64,000 nucleotides of DNA from Streptomyces griseocarneus (GCA_003674045.1 PENC01000030.1:1-64000); one strand, 5' to 3'. Numbered from the stretch's first letter, positions 32,159 through 41,937 are shown. Translations and numbers: made by a program. Notes: generated by a model from the sequence alone, not told the origin.

Positions 32159-35100
32159 TCACTCCTGGAGGACGATCCGGCCCAGCAGCGTCGTGGTCAG
32201 GGCGAAGGTGTCCGCGTGGACGAGCCTGCGCCCGACCGGGAGTGCGGTGCCGCCCGCGGTGACCGTCCCGGTGGCCGTCGTCCGGTCGCTCAGGTAGGTC
32301 TCGTACTCCTCGATCACGAGCCGGAACGAGGACAGCTGGGGCAGCGACGGTGGCGGTGGGGTGAGGTCGCCGGTCCAGACGAAGCCGGTGCCGCGCGCGA
32401 CGCAGGTGAGGTCGAGCGTGGCGCCGGTGTCGGTCCAGTCGAGGTCGCCGCCGGTCAGCGGGCGCCGCTGCACGGAGGCGACGACGCGGCGGCTCGCGGC
32501 CATGCCGGGCAGCCCGGCGCCCGCGCGCTTGCCGACCGCGGTGGCGGTGGCCGGTCCGCCGAGCTCGATGTGGATCCTTCCGTCCGTCGCCATGGCCGCG
32601 CTCACCGTGCGGTCGGGCGCGAGCTGGGTGAACTCCCCGAGGACCACCTTGGACAGCTGGAGGGGGTCGACGGAGGAGGGCTGGTAGCGCGCCAGGGCAG
32701 GCCGGAGGTAGGGGAAATAGGCGGTGGTGTCGGCGGCGGCGCCGAGGTCGACGTCGATGTCGCAGAACCACAGCTTGCGCTGCGGGTCGAAGACCGGGGC
32801 GAAGGCCACGACCGTCACGGTCGCGGGTGCTCCGCCGACGGTCTCGGCCGTCTGCAGCCCGGTGGCGGTCAGCGCCGCGTTCGGGAAGTTCACGGGCGCC
32901 AGGTGGGGCAGGGCGGTGGTGTCCGTGCCCACGGGGTCGGCGGCGCAGCGGGTGACGAGCTCGTCCGGCAGGCCCGTGCCGGGGTCGAGGACGAGCGCGA
33001 GGAGTTCGCCGTCGCCCGAGGAGAACCAGGGCCGCCGGAGATGGACGCGGAAGCCCGCGCGACGGCGGATCCGGGTCACCCGGTGCGCCCCGTGGTCCAC
33101 CGAGCTCTCCCAGCGGAAGGTGGGCACCGCGTGGCTGACCAGGGGTGGTTCGGGCCTGCGTGAGCTGGGGACGGCCCAGCCGAGGCCGGTCGGGCCGGTG
33201 CCCGCGGGCCCGACCCGGGTGATGAGGTCGGCCCGGGCGGTGATCGCCGGGTGGAAGTACTCGCGGAAGCGGGTGGTGGCCGTGGGGGTGTAGGTGACGT
33301 TGCGGTGCCGGGTGTCGCGGAACTCGTGGCGGATGCCCCGCAGCGAGCGGTTGTCGTCCGTGGGGCGGAGGGTGAGCTCGCCGACGTGCGCGTGGCCGGT
33401 GATCTGCTGGGGCGCGTCCTGGGTGACGTCGTCCAGCCACTCGGTCCAGGTCGCGTCGACGTCGAGGCGGCCGGTGCTCCTGGCGTGCGCCTGTACGGTC
33501 CCGACGAGCTGGGCGAAGGTCTGTTCCGCCGCGCGGTCGAAGGTCAGGTCGCCCAGCACCGGCCGTTCGAGGGGCTTCTCGACGGCGTGCACCAGGGTGA
33601 GTTCCACGTACGGGGTGATCAGCCAGTTCTCGCCGTCGGCGGAGGCGGCCGTCAGCTCGTCCTTCTTGGCCTGCGGGAGTCCGGTGGCCGGGTCGTTCCA
33701 CAGCGGGGAGCCGGTGAGGAGCTGCCAGGTGCGGAAGGTGTCGAGGTCGGAGGCGGCGACGCGGCAGCTCATGCGGACCGTCGCGGCCTCCGCCTTGGGC
33801 AGGAAGACGGTCAGCTGGCGGCCGATCAACGACTGTTCGGGAGCGCCCGTGCCCTCCTCGATGCGCAGCCGCAGCGGCTCCGCCTGGGGCCAGGGTCCGG
33901 GGAAGTCGTAGGTCTCGTTGGGCTTCCCTCCGGGCAGGCCGCGGAGGGAGACGCCGCGGACCAGGGCGTCGGGCAGGTAGGGCAGGATCAGCTGGTCGGC
34001 GTCGTGGACGACGTACTCGCCGGGCTTGAGCCCGTCGCCGCGCCCCACGGGGAGCTCGGTCAGCGGCTCGGTGTCGTGCACGTCGTGCTTGGCGACGTGG
34101 ATCTCGCCGAAGAACTTGAGGTCGCGGGTGAGGTCCGGGTCGTCCGGGAAGCTGACGACGGTGTCGAGGTACGAACCGGCCTCGCGGGAGGCGGAGGCGA
34201 AGTACTGGCGGCGGGCCTCGGCCGGTTTCCCGGCGCCGAAGGCGGCGTCGTACATGCCGTGCTGCTCGGCCATCTGGAGGGCGGTCTTGGGCGGGCTGAC
34301 ATGCCGTTCGTCGAAGGAGCGGTAGCGCCGGTCGAGCCCGTCGACCGGCGAGTGCATCTGGTGGTCGGGGACCTCGGCGTTGCGCCGCAGGGCCCAGATC
34401 ACCGGTGAGACGGGCGTGCCGTCCTCCTCGATCGTGGAGCGGATCACCAGCCGGGGCTCCGAGTCGCCCTCGAGGAAGGGCCAGCGGGGCACGATCACGG
34501 GGGGCGGCACGGGCTCCCAGCGGCTGTAGGTGAGGGGTTCGGTGACGGTGCCGGGGGCGCCCGCGGGGTCGGCGTCGGGGCCGAGGCTGTTGCCCGCGAG
34601 GTCGGTGAGGCGGGCGCGCAGCCGGTAGGTCCTGCGGTAGCGCAGGGCGGGCAGGGTGCCGGTAGTGGGGCGGAAGCGGGTGTCGAGCGGGAAGTCGGCC
34701 GAGACCTCCGGGTCGGGGACCTGCGGCTGGTTGTCGGCCCCGATGGTCCGGCCCGGCGGCGGCGCGGCGAGGGACCAGCCGTGCCAGCCGAACAGCGCCT
34801 GGTGGACGTAGAGCTGGCCGGGGCGTGCCGCGTCGTGCGTCACCGCGCCGGCCTTGACGTGGCCCTCGTCCGGGGCCACGGAGAGGGGTACGGCGGCCTG
34901 TCCGGGCCGTCTGACGGCGTAGTCGCCGGTCCGCGCGCACAGCGGGTGCCAGGCGGTGACGCCGCCGGTCGCGGCGTCGACCGTGCCGACGTCGACGCGG
35001 TAGCCACGGACGAGGTGCGAGGCGTCGAGCAGGGCGGCGGGGACGGCGGTGCCCTGACCGGGGCCCGGGCCGACCCCGGCGGTGTGCCGCGCGTCGTCCT

Positions 35101-36385
35101 CCATCTGCTGGGCGAGCGCGGCGTCGCGGCCCTCCAGCAGGACGGTGATCCCGGCGCCGTGCAGGGCGGGCAGGGCGGAGAAGTCCGGGGCGACGGAGCC
35201 GGGCCCGGTCGGGTCGCCGGGGCCGATCTGCGACTGGCCGATGATCCGCGCGAACTCGACGAACTTCATGGCCGCGCCGTCGACGTCGAGGTCGGTGAGG
35301 TGCACGGCGCTCGTGCCGAGCCCGAGCATCCTGCGGCCGTACGGTCCGGTGTCGTCGGCGTACGGCTCGCAGCGCGCGCCGGGGACGTAGCGCAGCTTCG
35401 TCCAGGGCCGCAGGCTCTCGTCGGCGTTGAGCTGCCCCTGGGAGGCGGCGAAGACGACGCGGGCCTGCCACTGGTCGGCGAGGCCGGGCGGCGGGGTGAC
35501 GAGGACGTCGACGGCCAGGCCGAAGCGGCGCAGCAGTTCGGGGTAGTCGGCGAGCAGGGCGCAGGCCGCGTGGAAGTCGAGGTCGGGCCGCTCGGGCGGA
35601 GCGGCGGCGAGGGCTGTATCGGCTGTCCCGGCCGCCTCGGTCGGGGGGCCGGTGCGGCGGTCGTAGAAGCGGTACAGCTCCGCGAAGTTGAGCATGTCGC
35701 TGTCGGCGCGGTAGCCGGGGCTGGACCGGTCCATGCAGTGGGGCCGGTAGGGATTGGTGTCGTCCGCCGCGTGGATGATCACGCCGCCGTTCTGGATCAG
35801 CCCGTCGAGCTGGGTGTAGGTCGACGCGACGGATCGGGCGAGCGCCCTGATGCGTTCGGAGACGGGGACGAGGAGGTCGAAGGGGTCGGGGTAGTCCCAG
35901 CTGGGCGGGGGCGTCGGGCCCTCGCCGAGGCCCTGGCCGCCGCTGCCGCCGGGGAAGGCGCGACTGCGGGCGGTGCTGGTGACGGCGACCTGGTAGAGGT
36001 TGTCGATCTGCCCGTGGACGGCCTTGCTGGGGAACGAGCGCAGGGTGGGCGGCGCGCCCGCCGCGAGAAGGCCCGGCTGCGTGGGGTCCTTGACCTTCGT
36101 GTCGGAGCGGAAGAGCAGCTTCCAGAGGTCGCTGCTGGGCGGCGGGTAGCGGTCGGTGCGCACCTGGGCGGGCACGGCGGTGCCCGTGGTGGTGGAGTCG
36201 GGGGCGAACACCACTTGCAGCGACTTGGCGTACGCCGTCAGGTGCGCGGGCCAGTCGAGGAAGCTCTGGAACGCGTCGAGGGTGGTGCCGCCGATGAGGC
36301 GGGGGCTGACCAGGACGGTCAGCCGGAGCGTGCCGTCGGCGGCCACCCCGTCGGGCAGGACCGTCCACCGGATCGTCTCGGGCAT
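32159..36385 (-). CDS. Very large uncharacterised protein, 1408 aa (second gene of pair)
   Basis: No known domain is recognised. The protein begins IRWTVLPDGVAADGTLRLTV and SPRLIGGTTLDAFQSFLDWP, has no signal peptide or transmembrane segment, and is strand-rich with many Pro/Trp/Tyr positions. Repeated short patterns suggest several beta domains: the middle has a GYRVDVGTVDAATGGVTAWH stretch and the far C-terminus a 50-residue beta unit with SSFRLVIEEYETYLSDRT. Its ATG (36385) lies three bases after the TGA of the upstream gene with GGTGAG across the junction, so the two are translationally coupled. Codon use is typical for the host. The pair sits between dhaK and a small helical-protein gene. 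Confidence 0.85.
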   Translation of the reverse strand: MPETIRWTVLPDGVAADGTLRLTVLVSPRLIGGTTLDAFQSFLDWPAHLTAYAKSLQVVFAPDSTTTGTAVPAQVRTDRYPPPSSDLWKLLFRSDTKVKDPTQPGLLAAGAPPTLRSFPSKAVHGQIDNLYQVAVTSTARSRAFPGGSGGQGLGEGPTPPPSWDYPDPFDLLVPVSERIRALARSVASTYTQLDGLIQNGGVIIHAADDTNPYRPHCMDRSSPGYRADSDMLNFAELYRFYDRRTGPPTEAAGTADTALAAAPPERPDLDFHAACALLADYPELLRRFGLAVDVLVTPPPGLADQWQARVVFAASQGQLNADESLRPWTKLRYVPGARCEPYADDTGPYGRRMLGLGTSAVHLTDLDVDGAAMKFVEFARIIGQSQIGPGDPTGPGSVAPDFSALPALHGAGITVLLEGRDAALAQQMEDDARHTAGVGPGPGQGTAVPAALLDASHLVRGYRVDVGTVDAATGGVTAWHPLCARTGDYAVRRPGQAAVPLSVAPDEGHVKAGAVTHDAARPGQLYVHQALFGWHGWSLAAPPPGRTIGADNQPQVPDPEVSADFPLDTRFRPTTGTLPALRYRRTYRLRARLTDLAGNSLGPDADPAGAPGTVTEPLTYSRWEPVPPPVIVPRWPFLEGDSEPRLVIRSTIEEDGTPVSPVIWALRRNAEVPDHQMHSPVDGLDRRYRSFDERHVSPPKTALQMAEQHGMYDAAFGAGKPAEARRQYFASASREAGSYLDTVVSFPDDPDLTRDLKFFGEIHVAKHDVHDTEPLTELPVGRGDGLKPGEYVVHDADQLILPYLPDALVRGVSLRGLPGGKPNETYDFPGPWPQAEPLRLRIEEGTGAPEQSLIGRQLTVFLPKAEAATVRMSCRVAASDLDTFRTWQLLTGSPLWNDPATGLPQAKKDELTAASADGENWLITPYVELTLVHAVEKPLERPVLGDLTFDRAAEQTFAQLVGTVQAHARSTGRLDVDATWTEWLDDVTQDAPQQITGHAHVGELTLRPTDDNRSLRGIRHEFRDTRHRNVTYTPTATTRFREYFHPAITARADLITRVGPAGTGPTGLGWAVPSSRRPEPPLVSHAVPTFRWESSVDHGAHRVTRIRRRAGFRVHLRRPWFSSGDGELLALVLDPGTGLPDELVTRCAADPVGTDTTALPHLAPVNFPNAALTATGLQTAETVGGAPATVTVVAFAPVFDPQRKLWFCDIDVDLGAAADTTAYFPYLRPALARYQPSSVDPLQLSKVVLGEFTQLAPDRTVSAAMATDGRIHIELGGPATATAVGKRAGAGLPGMAASRRVVASVQRRPLTGGDLDWTDTGATLDLTCVARGTGFVWTGDLTPPPPSLPQLSSFRLVIEEYETYLSDRTTATGTVTAGGTALPVGRRLVHADTFALTTTLLGRIVLQE

Positions 36386-36388
36386 GGT

Positions 36389-39300
36389 TCAGCTCACCTC
36401 CGCGAACGCGGTGCAGTATTCGTCGACGGGGACACGCTGTGCGCCGGTGACGGGGTCGGGGTACGGCGCCATCATCTCGGCGAAGGTGGGCGGCCGTACG
36501 GGCTGCGGCGCGTCGGGCAGCGCCGCGAAGGTGGTGGGTCCGGAGCCCACGAACCGCTTCTCGCACTCGATGGTGACCGACTGGGACCAGAAGCCGATGT
36601 GGATGCTGATGCTGATCCTGGCCCGGCCGAAGACGGTCCCGGTGCCCTGGTCCCAGGTGAGTTCGAGGCAGATCTCGATGGACGCGGAGACGATGCCGAG
36701 GACGTCGACCTCGCCGCGGGCCCGGAAGTAGCCGGTGAGCCGGGACTCGCCGGTGTCGATCTCCAGCCGGTAGTAGATGCCCGCCATGACCGACAGGCTT
36801 CCGCTGGCGACGCCGAAGTTCATGGACAGGGCGGCCCCGAACTCCAGCGCCGCCTCGAGCACGGCGACCCGCTGCGGGGTGATGGTGATCCCGAAGAAGC
36901 CCCCGCCGCCGAGGAGGGAGACGGTGAGCCGGAAGGGCGCCTGCCGGGAGCAGAAGGAGAACCTGACCTCCATGGCCCGGCCGACGAACGGCAGGTCGAG
37001 CGAGGCGTCGAGGCGGATGTTCTCCAGGCTGAAGACGCCGATCGCGAGGTTGGGCAGCGGCAGCCCGTACGTGGCGAGGATGCCGCCGGGGGTGACCTGG
37101 ATGCCGGGCGGGTCGCTGAAGCCGTCGACGGGGATGAGCCGGCGCAGGGTGTCCACGAACGCCAGCGGGCCGATGAAGTGGACGCCCTTGAAGCCGACGT
37201 CGATGTCGAGTTTCTGCCCCGCCCGCGCGGTGAGGCGGATGCGGTCGAAGTCGAGTTCCAGGGCCTGGAAGACGCCGGGGATGAGGAAGAGCTTGAACTT
37301 CTCCAGGGTGCAGGTGACATCGGCGCCGGAGGCCACGTCGGGGCGGAGCGAGCCGCGGAGGTCGACGACGACGGAGAGGCTCCCGTCGGGGTCGGGTACG
37401 AAGACGGGGCCCGGCAGGTGGGGCGGCGTCCAGGGCTGGATGTCCGGGTGCCACTCCAGGCGGGCGTTGACGGTCTCGGGGAGTTTCGCGGCTTTGGCGG
37501 CCTGTTCCACGGCCTGGCGCAGGGACAGTACCTGGCCCGCGGCGTTGTTCCAGGTGGCGGCCTGCTGCTGGATGCGGGCGAGGAGGGTGCGCAGGCCCGG
37601 GTCGGCGTTCGCGGGCAGGAGACCCACGAGGTTGGTCAGGGCCGCGGAGAACGCGTTGAAGGCGTTGTCGACGTCCGTCAGGGTGAGGGGGCCCGGCGGG
37701 TCCCCCGGCTTCCTGCCGAGCTCCTGGGCGAGGAAGTCGCCGACGGTCTTGACGAAGGCCTGCGCGGTGTCGGCGACCTGTTGCGCGGCACCGGGCAGCT
37801 GACCGGCCCTGCTGAGGATCTGGTCGCGGATCCTGCGGAGGTCGGTGAGGAAGCCGGTGACGGCGTTGACGGTCTCGGTGAAGAACTGGGGGACCTTGAG
37901 GGCCTGGTCGACACCGGCGGCCTTGATGATGTCGGCGAGGGGGACGACGCCGAGGAGGTTGGCGCCGAGCAGGCCGAGCGCGTCGGACAGGTGGAAGAAC
38001 TCGTCCGGCTTGAACTGCCCGTCGGCGAACTGCTGGAGGGCATCGGCCCCGGTACCGGAGACGGGCCCGGTCCTGCGGGAGAGCCCGGCGACGTCGAAGC
38101 TGGGGGCGATCAGTCCGCCGGACCGGTCGCTGTTGTTGTTGAAGTTCATGGTGAGCGTATTGCTCTTGTCCGTGAGCAGGCTCAGGAAGACCTCGCCCTT
38201 GTTGGCCTTGCGTACGCCCTCGTCGATCTGGCTGAAGGCGGACTGGGCGTAGCGCGCGGCGTAGGCGACGGGCACGGTGGCGGCGGTGCCCGCGAGCCGG
38301 GAGACGGCGGGCACGCTGACGTTCGCCCGGCGGAGCTGGGGGATGAACGGGGCCTCGCCGACCGCCGGGTTCGGCGTGGCGATCCCGAGGGGCGCCGCCA
38401 TGCCCCAGATCATGTCGGCGACGTCGAGGCGGGTGTCGTCGGGCTTGGTGCTGGGCGCGAAGGCGACGGACTGGCCGAGCAGGGCGGCCCTGGACCTGCC
38501 GGCCGGGGTGGCCGCGCCGGGGGCGGCGGGCTGCGGGAGGGCCTCGTGGTTGTACGCGTCGACGACGCTGCCGAGGGCTTGGCGCGTCTGGATGGAGGTG
38601 TCGTGGACGAATTGCAGCGGGGTACGGAACTCGGCGGTCCTGCCGTCGTGGTCGACCGCGGTGACCTTGAAGAGGAAGGGGTCCTCGGCGGGGGTCGCGA
38701 CGAAGAACGGCTGGTCGTCGGAGGTGTGGACGAGGTCGGGGGTGATCAGGGTGTCGATGTGGACGCCGGTGAACGGGAAGAGGACGTTGGTCAGGTCGCC
38801 GGACTGCCCGTCGGGTCCGCCCGGCAGGGGGCGCGCGGGGTCGTAGGTGCGCAGCGGCTGGCGCACGACGATGAATCTCCGCTGGAAGAGGTAGGCGGCG
38901 CGCGGGTCGTCGAACTTCCGCTCGGTGACCTTGACGAGCAGGGCGCGGTGGCCGAAGGGGGCGAGGAAGCCCGCGTACACGACGCGGACGTAGTGGTCGC
39001 GCCCGAGGGCCGCGCGGTGCCGCCATTGCGTGAGCGACACGCCCGCCGGTCTGTTGTCCCAGTCCCCGAGGCTGTCGAGCCAGCCGCCCAGGGCCGAGAG
39101 CATCAGTTTGTCGACGGCGAGCGGCAGCGGGACGTAGGGCTTGCCCGCGGGGTCGGTGAGGCCCGCGCCGGAGGTGAGGTCGACGATCTGGGAGCGGTCC
39201 TGGCCGGTGAGCGGCTGGAGGAAGTCGGAGGGGGCGCCCGGGTCGGCGCCCCGGTCGCGGTTCCAGACGGCGCGCGCGGTGGTGCCGGTGGTCCGGGTGT

Positions 39301-40018
39301 GCCAGAGCTCGACGCGCTCTCCCGGCGCGGGGTCGGCGAGGGCGCCGCGGTGGTTCCAGCGCGCCTTCTGCGACGGGGAGAGGTAGAGCCGGTAGGGCAG
39401 TTCGATGCCGGTGAAGGGGTGGGCGGGGTCGGCGAGCGGGTCCTGCGGGCCGCCGGTGACGCCTTCGGCCGCCGCTGTTTCCCTCGCCTCCGCCACGCTC
39501 GCCCCGGCGGCCTCGGCCACGGCGAGGGCCGCCTCGGGCCCGAAGCGCGCGCCGAGTTCGGCGGTGACGCGCAGCAGGCGTACGAGGGAGGTGGCCCATG
39601 CGGTGAGGTCGCCGTCGGGCGGGCCGGGGGGCCGGACGACCACGGCGTGAGGGGTGTCCGGCTCGCGGGCGGCGTCGACGACGCGGAGCGGCAGCCGCCC
39701 CATCGCGTCGAGCAGCCCGGCCTCGTCGTAGTCGACGACGTCCTGCGGGCCGACTTCGAAGACGAGGACGCTTCTGCCGCTGATGAGGGATTCGACGGGC
39801 AGGTCCCGTGGTTCCTCCGGGTGGTTCAGCACATCGAAGGCGTGTTCCACGACGTGCTGCGGGCCGAAGGTGACGACGAGCAGGGCGTCCTGCCCGGGGT
39901 CCGCGCGGACGAGCCGTCTGGGGCCCAGTCCGTCCTGGAACTTCAGTCCGGGGAAAGCGAAAGTGAGATCCAGCAGGTCAGTGCCGCGCAGGATACGGAT
40001 CGGTGCAGGTGTGCTCAT
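36389..40018 (-). CDS. Very large uncharacterised protein, 1209 aa (first gene of pair)
   Basis: Three regions are visible. Residues 1-600 are mixed alpha/beta (RILRGTDLLDLTFAFPGLKF, then LPYRLYLSPSQKARW). Residues about 600-850 are strongly helical (FTETVNAVTGFLTDLRRIRD, QVADTAQAFVKTVGDFLAQE). Residues about 880-1150 are amphipathic strands ending in GGGGFFGITITPQRVAVLEA and ALEFGAALSMNFGVASGSLS, a pattern I recall only from large uncharacterised bacterial proteins (possibly DUF6603-like, uncertain). No export signal. The ATG at 40018 was chosen because the frame upstream loses codon character; its ribosome binding site is weak (GGGGGCG). Confidence 0.8.
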   Translation of the reverse strand: MSTPAPIRILRGTDLLDLTFAFPGLKFQDGLGPRRLVRADPGQDALLVVTFGPQHVVEHAFDVLNHPEEPRDLPVESLISGRSVLVFEVGPQDVVDYDEAGLLDAMGRLPLRVVDAAREPDTPHAVVVRPPGPPDGDLTAWATSLVRLLRVTAELGARFGPEAALAVAEAAGASVAEARETAAAEGVTGGPQDPLADPAHPFTGIELPYRLYLSPSQKARWNHRGALADPAPGERVELWHTRTTGTTARAVWNRDRGADPGAPSDFLQPLTGQDRSQIVDLTSGAGLTDPAGKPYVPLPLAVDKLMLSALGGWLDSLGDWDNRPAGVSLTQWRHRAALGRDHYVRVVYAGFLAPFGHRALLVKVTERKFDDPRAAYLFQRRFIVVRQPLRTYDPARPLPGGPDGQSGDLTNVLFPFTGVHIDTLITPDLVHTSDDQPFFVATPAEDPFLFKVTAVDHDGRTAEFRTPLQFVHDTSIQTRQALGSVVDAYNHEALPQPAAPGAATPAGRSRAALLGQSVAFAPSTKPDDTRLDVADMIWGMAAPLGIATPNPAVGEAPFIPQLRRANVSVPAVSRLAGTAATVPVAYAARYAQSAFSQIDEGVRKANKGEVFLSLLTDKSNTLTMNFNNNSDRSGGLIAPSFDVAGLSRRTGPVSGTGADALQQFADGQFKPDEFFHLSDALGLLGANLLGVVPLADIIKAAGVDQALKVPQFFTETVNAVTGFLTDLRRIRDQILSRAGQLPGAAQQVADTAQAFVKTVGDFLAQELGRKPGDPPGPLTLTDVDNAFNAFSAALTNLVGLLPANADPGLRTLLARIQQQAATWNNAAGQVLSLRQAVEQAAKAAKLPETVNARLEWHPDIQPWTPPHLPGPVFVPDPDGSLSVVVDLRGSLRPDVASGADVTCTLEKFKLFLIPGVFQALELDFDRIRLTARAGQKLDIDVGFKGVHFIGPLAFVDTLRRLIPVDGFSDPPGIQVTPGGILATYGLPLPNLAIGVFSLENIRLDASLDLPFVGRAMEVRFSFCSRQAPFRLTVSLLGGGGFFGITITPQRVAVLEAALEFGAALSMNFGVASGSLSVMAGIYYRLEIDTGESRLTGYFRARGEVDVLGIVSASIEICLELTWDQGTGTVFGRARISISIHIGFWSQSVTIECEKRFVGSGPTTFAALPDAPQPVRPPTFAEMMAPYPDPVTGAQRVPVDEYCTAFAEVS

Positions 40019-40335
40019 GACGCCCCCGCGTTGGTGCGATTCACGGCGCCCGGGAAGTCGAATTCCCGTTCCGGGCCGACGGCTCCGGACCGGGGCCCGG
40101 GTGACCACTGTCCCCCTACCCTGTACGGCCCACAGGCAATTGAGCCAAATGGGTAATAGGAATCCGTTTGAGGGATGTGTTCCCGCCCGGGGCGCGACAC
40201 GCCGCCCGATGTACCGGGAACCGATTACCGTACCGTGCCGCCACCAGGCTGTTCCAGCACCCTGCGGGAGCGTCCGCACCCCTGCCAGACTGGGCGTGCT
40301 CGAAGTAGGCCACGGTGAGCAGGAGTTGGTAATCA
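40019..40335. other. Divergent promoter region of the large-protein pair
   Basis: 317 bp without a gene. It must contain the promoters of the minus-strand pair and of the gene at 40336. The middle (40137-40165) is locally AT-rich (CAATTGAGCCAAATGGGTAA), the likeliest promoter position. Confidence 0.4.
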
Positions 40336-40785
40336 GTGAGCGACAGGCCGAAGAAGCGCCCCTACACCAAGGAAGAAGTGCTCCACGGCGTGGCACTCAT
40401 CCAGGCCCACCTCGCGGAGGACATGGACGCCATCGCCGCCCTCCAGGGATGGGAGGAGGACGAGCGGTCGGCGCGGGAGACGGCGCGGGCCATGTTCGCC
40501 CTGGCGCACATCATTGTTTATGGCGCCGTCATCCCGCAGATGTGGGTCATCAAGAAGGACTTCCCTTACGGGCACACCGGCAATGTGCCGGAACTCGCCC
40601 TCGCACTCCTTTTCGTCCAGCGCATCGAGCAACGGGTGGAGCTCGCCCATGTCCATCCCGTCGTGGGCGCCTTGTCCGCGGGTGATGTCATGGGGCTGAT
40701 CGTGGAGTGCCTGGGGACGAAAATGGACGAGGTGCCCGCATTCCTGGACAGCGTGCGCGAACAGACGCTGCGCATCATGGCCTGA
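40336..40785 (+). CDS. Hypothetical helical protein, 149 aa
   Basis: Unrecognised. Almost all helix, with hydrophobic stretches (MFALAHIIVYGAVIPQMW and LALALLFVQRIEQRVEL) that are not clearly membrane-spanning. The GTG at 40336 has AGGAG ten bases upstream. It is divergent from the large-protein pair and could belong to the same unit. Confidence 0.7.
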   Translation: MSDRPKKRPYTKEEVLHGVALIQAHLAEDMDAIAALQGWEEDERSARETARAMFALAHIIVYGAVIPQMWVIKKDFPYGHTGNVPELALALLFVQRIEQRVELAHVHPVVGALSAGDVMGLIVECLGTKMDEVPAFLDSVREQTLRIMA

Positions 40786-40830
40786 ACGGCACGGCGGACG
40801 AAGGCGGACGGGAGCGCTGCTCGCAGGCGC

Positions 40831-41937
40831 TCAGCCGAACCGGCAGATGCCGCCCGTGCCCTGCGCGGGCGCGCCGGGTGTGCCGGGGCCGAGGACGCGG
40901 ACGTCGGCACCGGTGAGCAGGGCGGAGCGGACGGCGACGTCGGCCAGCGGGCCGCGTACGAGCGGGCCGCTGCCGTTGGGCACGAAGTTCTCGCGGCGTT
41001 CGTAGACGTCGGTGGGCGCGGGCCCGAACCAGGCCGTGCGGGTGTCCGCCGGGTCGTCGGTGACGGCCAGGGTGGCGACGCGGCCCTCGGCGAGCGCGCC
41101 GAGGGTGTCGCCCACGCCCTCCACGGCGTGGCCGCCGGGGGCGCGCTCCTCGTCCAGGAGGCGCAGCAGCTCGGCGGTGTCGGCACCGGCGGCCGCGCAG
41201 GCCTCCTCCGTCGCCACCTGGGCGGCGCGGCCACCGTCCTTGCTGCGGCTGCCGCCGGTCTGCTCCAGGGTGACGTCGCGCCGGACCCAGGCCGGGAGGT
41301 GCTTGATCAGATATTGCCGGGCGCGGACGTCGCCCACCAGCAGCAGATGGCGGGCGCCCATCTCGCCGAGCGCCCGGCCCACGGCGTCGGCGACCGCGCC
41401 CGCGTTGTGTTCCCAGGAGTCCTCGGCCCGGTGCTGGAAGCGCATCTGGGACAGGCCCGAGCTCCGCCGGATCTCGTCGTCGGGGCCGGTGACGGTGCGC
41501 TGGACGGGCTCGGTGTCCCCGTCCCCGTAGAGCAGGAGGTCGGCCCCGGAGCGGTCCACGACGACGACCACGCGGGCGGGGTGGTCCTGGCGCCACTCCA
41601 TCAGGGGCAGCAGGTGCGGAAGGGAGCCGGAGACCGCGAGGTCGCCCCGCTGCTCGTCGGGGAGCTCGACGACGTGCCGGACCTTGCCCTCGGCGGTGAA
41701 CACGGCCAGGGTGCCGGTGCCCGGCAGCCGGTCGGTCACCTCGGCGGTGAGCGCGTCCAGGGTGGCCCGGGGCACGCCCTCGTCCGCCAGCCGCTCGGTC
41801 AGCCCACGCCACCGGGCCTGGGTCGCCTGGGTCAGCTGGGGGCGCGGTTCACGGTCGAAGTACACCGACAGGAAGGGGCCCGGTGCGGTGAGCAGGTCGC
41901 GCAGGGTGCCGGCGTCGGTCTCTGTGGCAGTGGTCAT
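40831..41937 (-). CDS. Vms1/baeRF-like (eRF1-fold) protein, 368 aa
   Basis: The layout is that of bacterial eRF1-domain proteins: an N-terminal nucleotide-fold half (FLSVYFDREPRPQLTQATQA), the strand block ARVVVVVDRSGADLLLYGDG, a helical middle (RFQHRAEDSWEHNAGAVADA) and a loop ending TGGSRSKDGGRAAQ before a final helix. Homologues in mycobacteria and Streptomyces are annotated as Vms1/Ankzf1-family peptidyl-tRNA hydrolases; by analogy it may act on stalled ribosomes or be a stress protein. The ATG at 41937 has GAGGAGAACC upstream. The catalytic role is an inference. Confidence 0.8.
   Translation of the reverse strand: MTTATETDAGTLRDLLTAPGPFLSVYFDREPRPQLTQATQARWRGLTERLADEGVPRATLDALTAEVTDRLPGTGTLAVFTAEGKVRHVVELPDEQRGDLAVSGSLPHLLPLMEWRQDHPARVVVVVDRSGADLLLYGDGDTEPVQRTVTGPDDEIRRSSGLSQMRFQHRAEDSWEHNAGAVADAVGRALGEMGARHLLLVGDVRARQYLIKHLPAWVRRDVTLEQTGGSRSKDGGRAAQVATEEACAAAGADTAELLRLLDEERAPGGHAVEGVGDTLGALAEGRVATLAVTDDPADTRTAWFGPAPTDVYERRENFVPNGSGPLVRGPLADVAVRSALLTGADVRVLGPGTPGAPAQGTGGICRFG

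Noticed and set aside
32031..39599. A 2522-codon minus-strand frame spanning both giant genes
   Set aside because: It is an Arg/Pro-rich shadow in another frame; the two real genes have proper starts, coupling and amino-acid composition.
34781..40156. A 1791-codon open frame on the plus strand opposite the giant-protein pair
   Set aside because: It mirrors the third-position GC bias of the minus-strand genes; its translation is Gly/Val/Glu/Arg-rich low complexity with no domain and no ribosome binding site.
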